Source: an uncultured Bacteroidales bacterium (GTDB lineage Bacteria > Bacteroidota > Bacteroidia > Bacteroidales > Paludibacteraceae). Taken from it: a DNA stretch of 55,599 nucleotides. Every line of letters starts with the position of its first letter. The first letter of the stretch is position 1. Below are positions 1 through 6,539 of this stretch, one piece after another. The position numbers were made by a program, and so were the translations under genes. The notes beneath the pieces were generated by a model. It searched no databases. It was not told where the DNA came from and saw only the letters and a program-made list of their open reading frames with translations. The stretch lies in contig CADCDS010000014.1 of assembly GCA_902800215.1 (NCBI GenBank), positions 1 through 55,599 on the forward strand, in the 5' to 3' direction.

Positions 1-1
1 C

Positions 2-778
2 CGCACTCTCCGTCGTCACCGTGAGACCATCACCGAACTATTCGGTATCGAGATAGCCTGCGATGATACCACCAACGAGTACTATATCGCCGAACAGGGT
101 GACATCGGCGGCAAGGGAATCCGCGCATGGCTCGTGGACACCTTCGCCATCAGCAACATGGTCAACCTGGCCGGTGATATGAAGAACCGTATCATCTTCG
201 AGAACATTCCCGAAGGCTCCCGATTCCTCTCGACCATCGTCAGCGCGATGAAAGAAGGACGCTACTTATACGCCACCTACCAAGGCTTCAACCGTGCTGA
301 ACCGCACTCGTTCCTTCTTGCTCCGTATTGCTTGCGCGTCAACCTCCAACGTTGGTATCTCGTTGGCAAGCCCGAAGATCACCCTGAAGAGCCTGAACCG
401 CGCGTCTATGCCCTCGACCGAATGAAAGACCTCGTGCAAGTGGATAAGCCCTATGAACTCCCAAAGGCCTTCAAACCCGAAGAGTTCTTCATCAACCAGT
501 ACGGCATCGACCGCTCCATCACCGAACCTATGGATATCCGCATCAAAGTGAACGCCTACGATGCCAAGTTCCTCCGTTCCCTGCCGCTGCACCACTCGCA
601 GAAAGAGGTAGAGCAGAACGACCAATATGTCATCTTCACCTACCATATCGCGCCCACCTACGACTTCATCATGGAGCTCCGCAAGTTCGGCTCCAAACTC
701 GAAGTCCTCGCTCCCCAATCTCTCCGCGATCAGTTCGCTGAAGAAGCCCAAAACACAGCCAACCGCTATAAAGACTAA
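2..778 (+). CDS. WYL-domain transcriptional regulator (5' end outside window)
   Basis: The frame is open from the first bases of the window to the TAA at 776-778, so only the C-terminal about 258 residues are present. The part up to about residue 45 looks like the end of an N-terminal HTH region ('TLRRHRETITELFGIEI'). The rest matches a WYL domain: a core around 'LLAPYCLRVNLQRWYLVGK', then 'RVYALDRMKDL', then a C-terminal WCX-like module ending in a helix. WYL proteins are DNA-binding regulators that sense ligands or nucleic acids and often sit beside phage or defence genes. That fits the phage-like genes that follow, but the target cannot be read from the sequence. A GTG at 134 is in frame but would cut off conserved sequence, so it is unlikely to be the start. 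Confidence 0.85.
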   Translation, partial: RTLRRHRETITELFGIEIACDDTTNEYYIAEQGDIGGKGIRAWLVDTFAISNMVNLAGDMKNRIIFENIPEGSRFLSTIVSAMKEGRYLYATYQGFNRAEPHSFLLAPYCLRVNLQRWYLVGKPEDHPEEPEPRVYALDRMKDLVQVDKPYELPKAFKPEEFFINQYGIDRSITEPMDIRIKVNAYDAKFLRSLPLHHSQKEVEQNDQYVIFTYHIAPTYDFIMELRKFGSKLEVLAPQSLRDQFAEEAQNTANRYKD

Positions 779-783
779 CCCCG

Positions 784-822
784 TCGGGATACCTTGATAC
801 CGCTATTCCGGGATTCCGAGAA
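784..822 (+). repeat. Short GATACCGG-type repeat (R1), copy 1
   Basis: Directly after the WYL stop codon lies a run of near-palindromic 8-9 bp units of the type GATACC / GCTATTCC / GGGATTCC. The same module recurs at 3168-3209 and, in inverse sense, inside ttcA at 40926-40956. It belongs to a set of short tandem repeats found at many gene junctions in this window. Confidence 0.6.
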
Positions 823-929
823 AAGTTTCGTCTGTTGTCCCGGATATTATCCGGTTTTTGGGCTCATTTTGGGCAACTTTTGGCCAAAATCCCTAAAAAA
901 TGCATTTTTTTTGAATTTTTTTGCACACT

Positions 930-965
930 CGGACGTCAAGTGTCCGTGGGTGTATATTAACTTTG
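930..965 (+). promoter_or_regulatory. Probable promoter with dyad operator for the 1011 gene
   Basis: A Bacteroidota -7 box TAACTTTG lies at 958-965. No TTTGC -33 box is found at the usual 19-20 bp. In its place is a dyad CGGAC-N7-GTCCG at 930-946. A regulator could bind there and either replace or block the missing -33 contact. The rest of 823-1010 is AT-rich and shows no gene; a 66-codon open frame at 794-994 is built from repeat and low-complexity sequence. Confidence 0.45.
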
Positions 966-1010
966 CACCCGATATCCAACCCGTAACAATGTAATACTTA
1001 AACATATAAT

Positions 1011-1994
1011 ATGTCGGACCCTCTAGAGTCTTACCACCTATCCGCCTATCGGCAGGCTTCGCCTATGCAACGCAACCCCGTCTGCGCACTCACTTTTGTG
1101 GTGTGCGCCGATTTGTGCAATGAGTTTGGCGGCCTGCAGTTTGACATCCGCAAAAGCGTCATTACCGCCGATTGCCTTCTCGATTTCCTTGCTGATAATG
1201 CATGGAACCCGCCTGATGCCGAGCAATGTTACCGATGGTTATCACGACACATCACCAACTCCCCGCCCACGATTATGTGCGCCTGTGCCATAGTCTCGGT
1301 TACGATCGCCTCTATGACTGACGCCCCAAAACCACTCAAAATACTGGGTCGTAACCTGCGCTGTCTCATCTACGGCCCGGGCAACTGCATATATGACAAT
1401 CTTTGTTCGGCTGTCGAGAGTGATAATATCCAACTCTCGCTGGCTACCTATATATCCACACCCGTGTTACTAACATCCCCAACTCCTAAACAAACCCAAA
1501 ATATGGAAGCAAAACAATACAATCAATATAACGGTACCGTCTACCAAGGCTGCTCCTTCACCACCAATAACACAACAAATAACTTCTACGGGCAATTACC
1601 CGCTGATATGGATAGTCCGTTTACTGCTCCGCGTGAAAGCGCGGAGAAAGAATCCCGTCTCAAACAACTCTTCGATGATCCGCAACGCACCACCGAAGAA
1701 TGCAACCGATTCATGAACTACATCACCGACCATAAACTGAACCAAACGCTCATCGACAGCAGCCAAGATAATCCCATCCTCAAAGCGGTCGTTTGCTTCT
1801 GTGTCAAATGGCGCAATCTCCGCTACATTGAAGCCAACTACAGCCCCAATGCGGTCGTGCGGTTTATGTTTGAGACTTGCAAACTGAATAAAGATTCCGT
1901 GGAAGAACGAGCTATCTCCAATCGACTCAGAGACATGCTTAAAAAAGACTACGACAAAGAACTCTATTACGACGTTTGCCTGTACTTCAATTAG
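1011..1994 (+). CDS. Unknown phage/plasmid-type protein, 327 aa
   Basis: I do not recognise this protein. ATG 1011 is the first start after the promoter. Codon use looks coding throughout. It has two parts. Residues 1-160 are Cys-rich ('FVVCADLCNEFGG', 'MCACAIVS', 'RWLSRHITNSPP'). Residues 165-327 begin with a second Met (ATG at 1503) followed by an Asn/Tyr/Thr-rich stretch ('YNQYNGTVYQGCSF', 'NNTTNNFYG') typical of Bacteroidales accessory proteins, then a helical C-terminal domain. A separate start at 1503 is therefore possible, giving a 163-aa product. A strong terminator follows at 2062-2087, so the gene is probably transcribed alone from the 930-965 promoter. A regulatory or immunity-like role would be a guess. 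Confidence 0.6.
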   Translation: MSDPLESYHLSAYRQASPMQRNPVCALTFVVCADLCNEFGGLQFDIRKSVITADCLLDFLADNAWNPPDAEQCYRWLSRHITNSPPTIMCACAIVSVTIASMTDAPKPLKILGRNLRCLIYGPGNCIYDNLCSAVESDNIQLSLATYISTPVLLTSPTPKQTQNMEAKQYNQYNGTVYQGCSFTTNNTTNNFYGQLPADMDSPFTAPRESAEKESRLKQLFDDPQRTTEECNRFMNYITDHKLNQTLIDSSQDNPILKAVVCFCVKWRNLRYIEANYSPNAVVRFMFETCKLNKDSVEERAISNRLRDMLKKDYDKELYYDVCLYFN

Positions 1995-2061
1995 GTGCAA
2001 CAGTAAATGCTCCTGCTTGCACCTGCATTTTTTCTAAACTGCTGCTCAGCCCTTAATCTAC

Positions 2062-2087
2062 AAGCGATCCCTCGGGGTCGCTTTTTT
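2062..2087 (+). terminator. Rho-independent terminator
   Basis: A 10-bp stem (AAGCGATCCC / GGGGTCGCTT, one G-U pair) with a TC loop is followed by a run of six T. It separates the 1011 gene from the next operon. 1995-2061 upstream shows no gene. Confidence 0.85.
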
Positions 2088-2118
2088 GGTGCATAGGTGC
2101 ATCTCATCTGCACTTAAC

Positions 2119-2148
2119 CTGCACCTACTCTAAAAACCTCTACCTTTG
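2119..2148 (+). promoter_or_regulatory. Probable promoter of the 2195 operon
   Basis: A perfect -7 box TACCTTTG lies at 2141-2148, about 45 bp upstream of the 2195 gene. The -33 match is weak (CCTGC near 2118-2122, 18 bp away). Repeated GGTGCA / TGCACC units at 2090-2126 overlap the -33 region and could be an operator. Confidence 0.55.
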
Positions 2149-2194
2149 CACCGCCTTTCGGGAATCCTAACTATTCCTCCCGTCTGGCGGACCT

Positions 2195-2407
2195 ATGATT
2201 TATATATTTTTATCTTCGGTGTTTATCACCCTCTTTCTTACCCTCGGCTCATTCGCCTTTTACGGATTTCTTCTCCGCATGCTGCGTGACCTTCCGCTTT
2301 CGTGGATCTGTTACCAACAAGTAATCGTACTCGCCATCGTTGCAGTACTCTGTTTCATCTTTGCCTGTCTCTTCGGCACCCAAATCCCGAACTGCTATGC
2401 GATCTAA
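2195..2407 (+). CDS. Small two-helix membrane protein, 70 aa
   Basis: This is a short hydrophobic protein with two predicted membrane segments, about residues 3-27 ('FLSSVFITLFLTLGSFAFYG') and 40-63 ('QQVIVLAIVAVLCFIFACLF'), joined by a short basic loop. I recognise no family. It is the first gene after the TACCTTTG promoter at 2141, and its last codons overlap the start of the HNH gene at 2397, which suggests translational coupling. Small membrane proteins in this position in phage-like clusters are often lysis or entry-exclusion factors, but nothing in the sequence shows this. Confidence 0.55.
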   Translation: MIYIFLSSVFITLFLTLGSFAFYGFLLRMLRDLPLSWICYQQVIVLAIVAVLCFIFACLFGTQIPNCYAI

Positions 2408-3134
2408 CCGTCCTAAAGTCCAAATCGTTGAGTTCTGCCATGACCTCATCGATCCCGGCATCCTCATCGCCTACACGGCAGACGGAGGACGACTGCGACT
2501 CACACGAGTCCAAGATGATTTCCTCCCGCCTCATCGCAGTTGCCATTGCCCCCTGTACGCGAACGAGCACAAACAACTCTTCACCATCAACCGAGGTAAA
2601 CTCGGACAGATCTTCGAAGCTATCTCGCTCTGTTCACGCACGCCCGGCATGCACTGCCATAACGGCAAACGAGGATGCTCCTATCCGCAACTGCGTAACT
2701 TCGGGCATGTCGCCGTGCACCTCGTCATCCTCACCACTTTCCGCGGACCAAGACCCGTCTTCCCGGACGGCAAAGCGGCCGAAGGAGACCACAAGAACGG
2801 CGATGTCATGGATTTCTCGCTCGAAAACCTCGAATGGGTACACCCCGACGAGAACCGATGGCGTTCCTTCCATGTCCTCCAAGTCCTCCGTGCCAAAGGC
2901 ATCAATCCCGCCTTATATACCGGCACGCAGATGGATAAGTGGTTCGACATGTTCCGGCTCCTCGAATCGTACTTCACCGTCCTACCGCACTGGCAGACCT
3001 TCACCGCTGAAGACTACCTCCGCTGGTTCGACATGCCCTTCGACGAGTTCAAAACCATGTGGTCCAAGTTCCCCAAACCGGATCCCACCTTCGACAAAAA
3101 CGAATGGGACATGACCCACCACATGGAGTGTTAG
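2397..3134 (+). CDS. HNH-endonuclease-like protein, 245 aa
   Basis: The start ATG 2397 overlaps the 2195 gene by 11 bp; an earlier in-frame ATG at 2340 lies deep inside that gene and is less likely. Around residues 104-155 the protein has the layout of a homing-type HNH nuclease: 'VHLVILTTFRGP', then 'DHKNGDVMDFSLENLEWV' with the central His and the Asn-Leu-Glu-Trp signature, then 'HPDENRWR'. Four Cys near residues 48-92 ('CHCPLY', 'MHCHNGKRGC') could form a zinc site. The C-terminal 90 residues are rich in Trp and Phe and unrecognised. HNH proteins of this kind are common as free-standing genes in phages. DNA cleavage is inferred from the motif only. Confidence 0.75.
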   Translation: MRSNRPKVQIVEFCHDLIDPGILIAYTADGGRLRLTRVQDDFLPPHRSCHCPLYANEHKQLFTINRGKLGQIFEAISLCSRTPGMHCHNGKRGCSYPQLRNFGHVAVHLVILTTFRGPRPVFPDGKAAEGDHKNGDVMDFSLENLEWVHPDENRWRSFHVLQVLRAKGINPALYTGTQMDKWFDMFRLLESYFTVLPHWQTFTAEDYLRWFDMPFDEFKTMWSKFPKPDPTFDKNEWDMTHHMEC

Positions 3135-3167
3135 TCCAGCTGCCCACTTGGTCCTTTTTACTTGGTA

Positions 3168-3209
3168 CCCCGTCGTGATACCGCTATACCGCTATTCCGG
3201 GATACCGCA
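3168..3209 (+). repeat. GATACCGG-type repeat (R1), copy 2
   Basis: Tandem imperfect units GATACCGC / TATACCGC / TATTCCGG / GATACCGC sit right where the start of the next gene is expected. The reading frame of the 3626-terminating gene passes through the repeat without an ATG. Upstream, 3135-3167 shows nothing else. Confidence 0.65.
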
Positions 3210-3218
3210 AAATTAACA

Positions 3219-3626
3219 TTGTTAATTATCGTCGGATACCATCCGAACTTAAAACTCTTGCGCGAACTGCGCACCCAAGAAAAAGCCCTCAAGGCACGTA
3301 TTGACGAAATCAGCCCCTTAGCTGCCGACGAAGCCGTTGCCATCCTTGCCGAGCAAGGTCTCGACCGCGGTGAGTTCGATGTCGATGGAGTAGGTACCTT
3401 CCAACTCCAGCGTACCGATGTCTTTAACCTCGCCGACTACAATAAGTACAAAGGCGAGGAAGCCGTCAACTGGCGCTCAGAAGCCAAGAAGAAAATCAAA
3501 GCGCAGAACTCCGTCAAAGCGTGCACCGCAAGCATGGCCGGTTTCCTCAAAACCTTCGTCGAACTCAACCCCGACAAAGAACCTGACGAAATCAAACTCA
3601 CTGTCAAATGTGTCGGACTTGACTAA
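3219..3626 (+). CDS. Gp157-like/unknown phage-type protein, start uncertain
   Basis: The conserved-looking part begins near 'LKLLRELRTQEKALKARID' and continues with a coiled-coil-like helix, a 'GTFQLQRTDVFNLADYNKY' strand region and a basic helix 'WRSEAKKKIKAQNSVK'. This resembles the coiled-coil plus C-terminal layout of small phage proteins of the Gp157 type; the match is loose. No ATG is in frame: candidate starts are TTG 3162, TTG 3219 and TTG 3258, and I chose 3219. The R1 repeat immediately upstream may have displaced the original start. The stop TAA overlaps the ATG of the next gene (TAATG), so the two are translationally coupled. Confidence 0.55.
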   Translation: MLIIVGYHPNLKLLRELRTQEKALKARIDEISPLAADEAVAILAEQGLDRGEFDVDGVGTFQLQRTDVFNLADYNKYKGEEAVNWRSEAKKKIKAQNSVKACTASMAGFLKTFVELNPDKEPDEIKLTVKCVGLD

Positions 3627-4426
3627 TGACCTACCACACCAATATACGGCACCAGGAACTCGTGGCCATCCTCGGCACACGGAACCTCCCGCTTCGCCTC
3701 GTGTATGCGCATATCGCCAACTACACACAGGTGAAGGGTGCCTGGTGCGGTAAACAACGGGACATGGCTTCACAACTTGAACTCCCGCTGATGACCGTCC
3801 GAGACCAACTCAACAAACTGATAACCTCGGGGCTCGTGAACCAAAACGGGGACTCCTATACGGCTACCGTACTTCCCAATACGGCTCCCGTACAACCACT
3901 TACGCCTGCCGTACCAAATAATACGCCAGCCGTACAAAAAATTACGGCTCCCGTACAAAATCCCGACCCCATTATAAATAATGAAACAATGAAAAGTAAT
4001 GAAATTATTGCGCGCGATACAATCGCGACGCCGGACCCTAAAGACCAATATTCTTTTGATCGGTTAGAGAAATTATTTATGAAACGTACCGGCACTTTCC
4101 AAATGGCCGAAGCCGTTCGCAACGACAGCCGTTCACTCTGGGAACAATACCCTCTGTGGAAGCGAATCCTGCTGCTCGAAGAGCTCACCAATCCCACCGG
4201 ACAAGTGCGCCCGCGACTCGATTGGACTCTCACCGCCTTCAATCCGCAACCCAAGTTCCTCTCCGGCTACGATCAGGACGACTATTGGAAATCGCCCGAG
4301 TGGACCAAGAACCACAAACCCCTCGTCATGGTCGAATACCAAGGAGCCTACAAGGTCTGCACCGAACAAACCATGCGCACCTTCGACCTCAAATTCAAAC
4401 GCAATGTATTACCCTATAACGACTAA
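3626..4426 (+). CDS. Winged-helix replication-initiator-like protein with internal iterons, 266 aa
   Basis: The N-terminus (residues about 8-75) reads as a winged helix: 'RLVYAHIANYTQVKGAW', then an HTH 'RDMASQLELPLMTVRDQL' and 'NKLITSGLV'. Residues 78-112 form a linker of 7-residue repeats rich in Thr-Ala-Pro-Val-Gln. A charged segment and a Trp-rich C-terminal domain follow ('LWEQYPLWKRILLLEEL', 'RPRLDWTLTAFNP'). The linker is encoded by five palindromic 13-bp cores spaced exactly 21 bp apart, followed by an AT-rich stretch. This is the layout of lambda gene O, where the origin lies inside the initiator gene. A role as initiator of an integrated or extrachromosomal element is inferred. A plain transcriptional regulator with self-binding sites is the alternative. 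Confidence 0.65.
   Translation: MTYHTNIRHQELVAILGTRNLPLRLVYAHIANYTQVKGAWCGKQRDMASQLELPLMTVRDQLNKLITSGLVNQNGDSYTATVLPNTAPVQPLTPAVPNNTPAVQKITAPVQNPDPIINNETMKSNEIIARDTIATPDPKDQYSFDRLEKLFMKRTGTFQMAEAVRNDSRSLWEQYPLWKRILLLEELTNPTGQVRPRLDWTLTAFNPQPKFLSGYDQDDYWKSPEWTKNHKPLVMVEYQGAYKVCTEQTMRTFDLKFKRNVLPYND
3859..3963 (+). repeat. Five palindromic iterons, exact 21-bp period
   Basis: Cores start at 3859, 3880, 3901, 3922 and 3943. Each is a 13-bp near-palindrome of the form TACGG-CTC-CCGTA (variants TACGGCTACCGTA, TACGCCTGCCGTA, TACGCCAGCCGTA), usually followed by CAA or CAAAA. The 21-bp period equals two helical turns, so all sites face one side of the DNA. It also equals seven codons, so the reading frame is kept. 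Confidence 0.9.
3966..4012. other. AT-rich stretch, candidate DNA-unwinding element
   Basis: Right after the last iteron the composition shifts to mostly A and T for about 40 bp (ATTATAAATAATGAAAC, then AAAGTAATGAAATTATTG), while the flanking gene is GC-balanced. Iterons followed by an AT-rich region are the standard parts of an iteron-type origin. Its use as an origin is inference. Confidence 0.45.
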
Positions 4427-4430
4427 CACT

Positions 4431-4859
4431 ATGGCACGTATAACATTCAACCCGGATCAACCGATCCAATCACTCTCAGGCTCCATCGGTCGTATCACCT
4501 ATCGCACCATGAACGGCCACACCTTCATGTATCGCACCGAAGAACCCGTCCTGCCTAAGAACGCCACCCGCAAGCAGCGAGCACAGTTCCGCCAACGCTC
4601 CATCGTCGACCAATGCGTCACGATCCTGCAAGAACAGATTCCCGACATCGAGAAAGCGCTCGCCATGCGAACCACCATTCGCAATCGTATCTTGCGACTC
4701 TACAAACTTCTGTCACCGGGTATCAAAGCGCCCACCAAACTGCAAGCCGCAATCATGTCCGCTTACTATCGGCGTTTTTGCGAGACCAGACCGAGCCATT
4801 CCCGCACTAAACCCGTACCAAACCCGAGCCAATCACGTCGTAAAACCTCTAAAAAGTAA
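4431..4859 (+). CDS. SG protein, copy A (basic 142-aa cassette protein)
   Basis: The start ATG 4431 lies 4 bp after the stop of the 3626 gene; an in-frame ATG at 4404 would overlap it. The protein begins 'MARITFNPDQPIQSLSGSIG', then 'RITYRTMNGHTFMYR', 'LPKNATRKQRAQFRQRS' and a helical C-terminal half with 'LSPGIKAPTKLQAAIMSAYY', ending in a basic tail. It is clearly homologous to the protein at 54726-55118 on the other strand, with the same order of motifs. The Ser-Gly start pattern is shared with the P1 and P2 proteins of the same cassette, so all may belong to one broad family. I know no named function. Basic charge and size suggest nucleic-acid binding or a structural phage-type role. Confidence 0.75.
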   Translation: MARITFNPDQPIQSLSGSIGRITYRTMNGHTFMYRTEEPVLPKNATRKQRAQFRQRSIVDQCVTILQEQIPDIEKALAMRTTIRNRILRLYKLLSPGIKAPTKLQAAIMSAYYRRFCETRPSHSRTKPVPNPSQSRRKTSKK

Positions 4860-4864
4860 TAGCT

Positions 4865-5101
4865 ATGAAAGCTGACAACAAAATCACATTGAGCGCGTTT
4901 CGTACGCGTATGCAAGAGCGAATGAACTATGACGACCCCGAAGAAGCCTTCGACAACGGTTGGTACATGTGGAAGCACTACTGTCTCCGGCATAACCTCC
5001 ACAAGAAGCAGTTCTTCTCCCAGACGCTCAAGAAAGATTGGTTCAAACGCGCCGACGCAGATCATTTCTGGTGGTTCCTTTTTAAGGAAGAACACTACTA
5101 A
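4865..5101 (+). CDS. Unknown 78-aa cassette protein
   Basis: This is a short acidic/basic helical protein rich in aromatic residues ('FDNGWYMWKHYCLRH', 'DHFWWFLFKEEHY'). It starts 5 bp after the SG protein stop and is followed by a terminator at 5134-5165, so it ends that transcription unit. It has no recognised domain. The equivalent position in the second cassette (55124-55501) holds a longer protein that I could not align to it convincingly. Confidence 0.6.
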   Translation: MKADNKITLSAFRTRMQERMNYDDPEEAFDNGWYMWKHYCLRHNLHKKQFFSQTLKKDWFKRADADHFWWFLFKEEHY

Positions 5102-5133
5102 ATGCGGCTGAAGTTATAAATTCTTAACAAATT

Positions 5134-5165
5134 AGGGGCGAAAATTTGCAAAACGCCCCTTTTTG
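5134..5165 (+). terminator. Terminator overlapping a promoter
   Basis: Stem AGGGGCG / CGCCCCT with a 13-nt loop, then TTTTTG. The loop holds the TTTGC of the promoter described at 5145-5177, so termination of the upstream unit and initiation of the next share the same bases. Confidence 0.75.
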
Positions 5166-5177
5166 TGGGCATATTTG
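5145..5177 (+). promoter_or_regulatory. Promoter of the DUF5675-P1-P2 unit (copy A)
   Basis: TTTGC at 5145-5149 and CATATTTG at 5170-5177 with a 20-bp gap. The second cassette has the equivalent promoter at 54661-54693 with the same 20-bp gap, ahead of the same genes. Confidence 0.65.
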
Positions 5178-5281
5178 CAGCAGATTTTAAAATTCGCACG
5201 TCCATGAAGGTTCGAGCAAATCGAATGAAAGTTTACTTTCGCAATTCGATGAAGCCGAAGCTCCATATAAATGAAATTTGT

Positions 5282-5470
5282 ATGAAAGTCAATTTGCAAC
5301 TCATAACAGCCGCAGTTTTGTCCCTTGGCGGCCTCATCCTCCTCTTTTGTGGCGTCTTTATCGACCCGCAAGGCCAGATCCACGAGACCCTCCTCGTAGC
5401 CTTTGGTGAAACAGCCACCTTCGCCGGTGCACTCTTCGGCATCGATTACGTCTACAAAAAACGTTCGTGA
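5282..5470 (+). CDS. Small two-helix membrane protein of phage type, 62 aa
   Basis: The start ATG 5282 is chosen because the open frame upstream (to 5165) runs over the terminator and promoter. Residues 4-25 ('LQLITAAVLSLGGLILLFCG') form one membrane helix and 'AFGETATFAGALFGIDYVYK' forms a second, ending in a basic tail. Proteins with this 'GE.C/ATFAG.LFGIDY.Y' ending are common in Bacteroidetes prophage-like modules. The stop overlaps the region of the next start, 2 bp apart. The role is not known; holin-like or membrane-anchor activity is a guess. Confidence 0.6.
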   Translation: MKVNLQLITAAVLSLGGLILLFCGVFIDPQGQIHETLLVAFGETATFAGALFGIDYVYKKRS

Positions 5471-5472
5471 CT

Positions 5473-5889
5473 ATGTACTATAAATTAATTCGCGCAATGC
5501 CTGATGACAAGGCTGTCCACGGCAAACTATACCGCGTCTCGCATTACATCAACAAGCGTACTGGCGAACTCGTCGAGCGTCTCCACCCCATCTGCGACAC
5601 ACTCGAGAATGCCGACTACCTCATCCCTGCACTCATTTACAAAGTGCAAGTCACGCAGTCCCCGCGTTTCAAACGCCTGCTGCCTATCCTCATCCAAGTA
5701 CCCGGACGTTCCGGCATACGATTCCACCGCGGCTCTCTACCTGAGCACAGTAAAGGCTGTATCCTTATCTCCGCCTCCATGGAGCAATCTCTCACCGCCC
5801 GCTGGCTTTCCGAGCAAACCGCCTCAGAAGAGACCCGCCTCGAGATCTGTAACAACATTAACTATTACCGCAATGAAACAAGAAACTGA
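5473..5889 (+). CDS. DUF5675 family protein, copy A (138 aa)
   Basis: The central region 'TQSPRFKRLLPILIQVPG' and 'GIRFHRGSLPEHSKGCIL' is the DUF5675 core, which carries a conserved His and Cys and is typical of small phage-associated proteins. The start ATG 5473 gives 'MYYKLIR', matching the start of the second copy at 54587; a GTG at 5467 is the alternative. The gene overlaps the following peptide gene by 17 bp. The copy in the second cassette keeps the first 55 residues or so but has lost this core. The biochemical function of DUF5675 is unknown to me; a link to cell-wall or lysis modules is from gene context in other Bacteroidetes. Confidence 0.75.
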   Translation: MYYKLIRAMPDDKAVHGKLYRVSHYINKRTGELVERLHPICDTLENADYLIPALIYKVQVTQSPRFKRLLPILIQVPGRSGIRFHRGSLPEHSKGCILISASMEQSLTARWLSEQTASEETRLEICNNINYYRNETRN

Positions 5890-5986
5890 AAACGAATCAA
5901 AAGACTGGGTAAAGGTTTTGTATGAAGTCATTCTCAAAATCCTCACCCTCGGCTTCTACCACATCGAGAAGCACAAAAAGCAATGA
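5873..5986 (+). CDS. Smalltalk-like 37-aa peptide, copy A
   Basis: A tiny gene that overlaps the end of the DUF5675 gene by 17 bp. It encodes a charged N-terminus followed by 'DWVKVLYEVILKILTLGFYH' and a basic tail, i.e. one amphipathic or membrane helix. Its place between the DUF5675 gene and P1 matches that of the 69-aa peptide at 54179-54388, which resembles the 'smalltalk' family more closely. Bacteroidetes smalltalk peptides sit next to phage-like amidase modules and have no known function. Confidence 0.5.
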   Translation: MKQETENESKDWVKVLYEVILKILTLGFYHIEKHKKQ

Positions 5987-6055
5987 CGCCGCAAAGGACT
6001 CTCGGCTTAAAAGAATGAGTCCGTACACTATCAAAACCATAAAAACACAAACTCT

Positions 6056-6448
6056 ATGGCAAAAGCTACCTATGCCCCGATGTTTGAGACCGTCTCTGGC
6101 GCTCTGAACAAGATCGACAAGAAGTCCCCACACGCGGCAGACCAAAAGATGGTGTTGGCTACCCACCGTAAAGCACCAACCACCTCGCCTGATTGCTCTC
6201 GCGTTTACATCCGCGACCTCAATTCCATTACCCGCACCACGCCCGTAACGGCTAAGGAAACCGGAATCCGCACCAAGTTTGCAGCTGTCTCGGCAGCAGT
6301 AAACACGCGTCTGCACGACCAGAGCAAGCAAGCCGTTGACCTCGCAGCTTTCAACCTGCAAAAGGACAGTGCTAATGGCAAAAAGACCATGCGTTCCTAC
6401 CTCTGGTCTTTGGAAGCCGAAGCGTACGACCAAGCCCTCAACGGCTAA
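6056..6448 (+). CDS. P1 protein, copy A (130-aa 'NG' family)
   Basis: Starts 'MAKATYAPMFETVSGALNK' and continues with 'HAADQKMVLATHRKAPTT', 'CSRVYIRDLNSITRTTPV', a helical region and 'GKKTMRSYLWSLEAEAYD', ending in Asn-Gly. It is homologous to P1-B (53696-54085) over its whole length, and more distantly to P2 just downstream. The shared pattern is SG near residue 15, HR.APT, C.R.YLR, R.TP, a QKD segment, GKKT, YD and a terminal NG. I know no named domain. It is soluble and basic with no signal peptide. The role in the cassette is unknown. Confidence 0.75.
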   Translation: MAKATYAPMFETVSGALNKIDKKSPHAADQKMVLATHRKAPTTSPDCSRVYIRDLNSITRTTPVTAKETGIRTKFAAVSAAVNTRLHDQSKQAVDLAAFNLQKDSANGKKTMRSYLWSLEAEAYDQALNG

Positions 6449-6489
6449 AAACAGGTAATGTGTCCCCCTGTCTAAAGAATGGACTAACA

Positions 6490-6531
6490 ATTTAACATTT
6501 TAACAGTTTAACAGTTTAACGTTTTAACACT
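6490..6531 (+). repeat. GTTTAAC tandem repeat between P1 and P2
   Basis: About five imperfect units of TTTAACA / GTTTTAAC fill the gap before the P2 start. The same GTTAAA-type repeat is found at 17890-17942, 24664-24720 and 40476-40513. Confidence 0.8.
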
Positions 6532-6539
6532 TACTCACT

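Noticed and set aside
794-994. A 66-codon open frame after the WYL gene
   Set aside because: It runs through the R1 repeat and T-rich low-complexity sequence and contains the -7 box of the next promoter; no protein-like pattern.
1019-1030. CCCTCTAGAGTC resembles a cloning-vector polylinker
   Set aside because: Only about 11 bases match, flanking bases do not, and the reading frame continues with normal codon use; most likely chance.
2302-3114. A 270-codon Ser/Thr/Arg-rich frame overlapping the HNH gene
   Set aside because: Out-of-frame shadow with biased composition; the 2397 frame holds the HNH motif.
3859-3963. CRISPR array
   Set aside because: The units repeat every 21 bp with spacers of only 8 bp and lie in a coding frame; no cas genes in the window.
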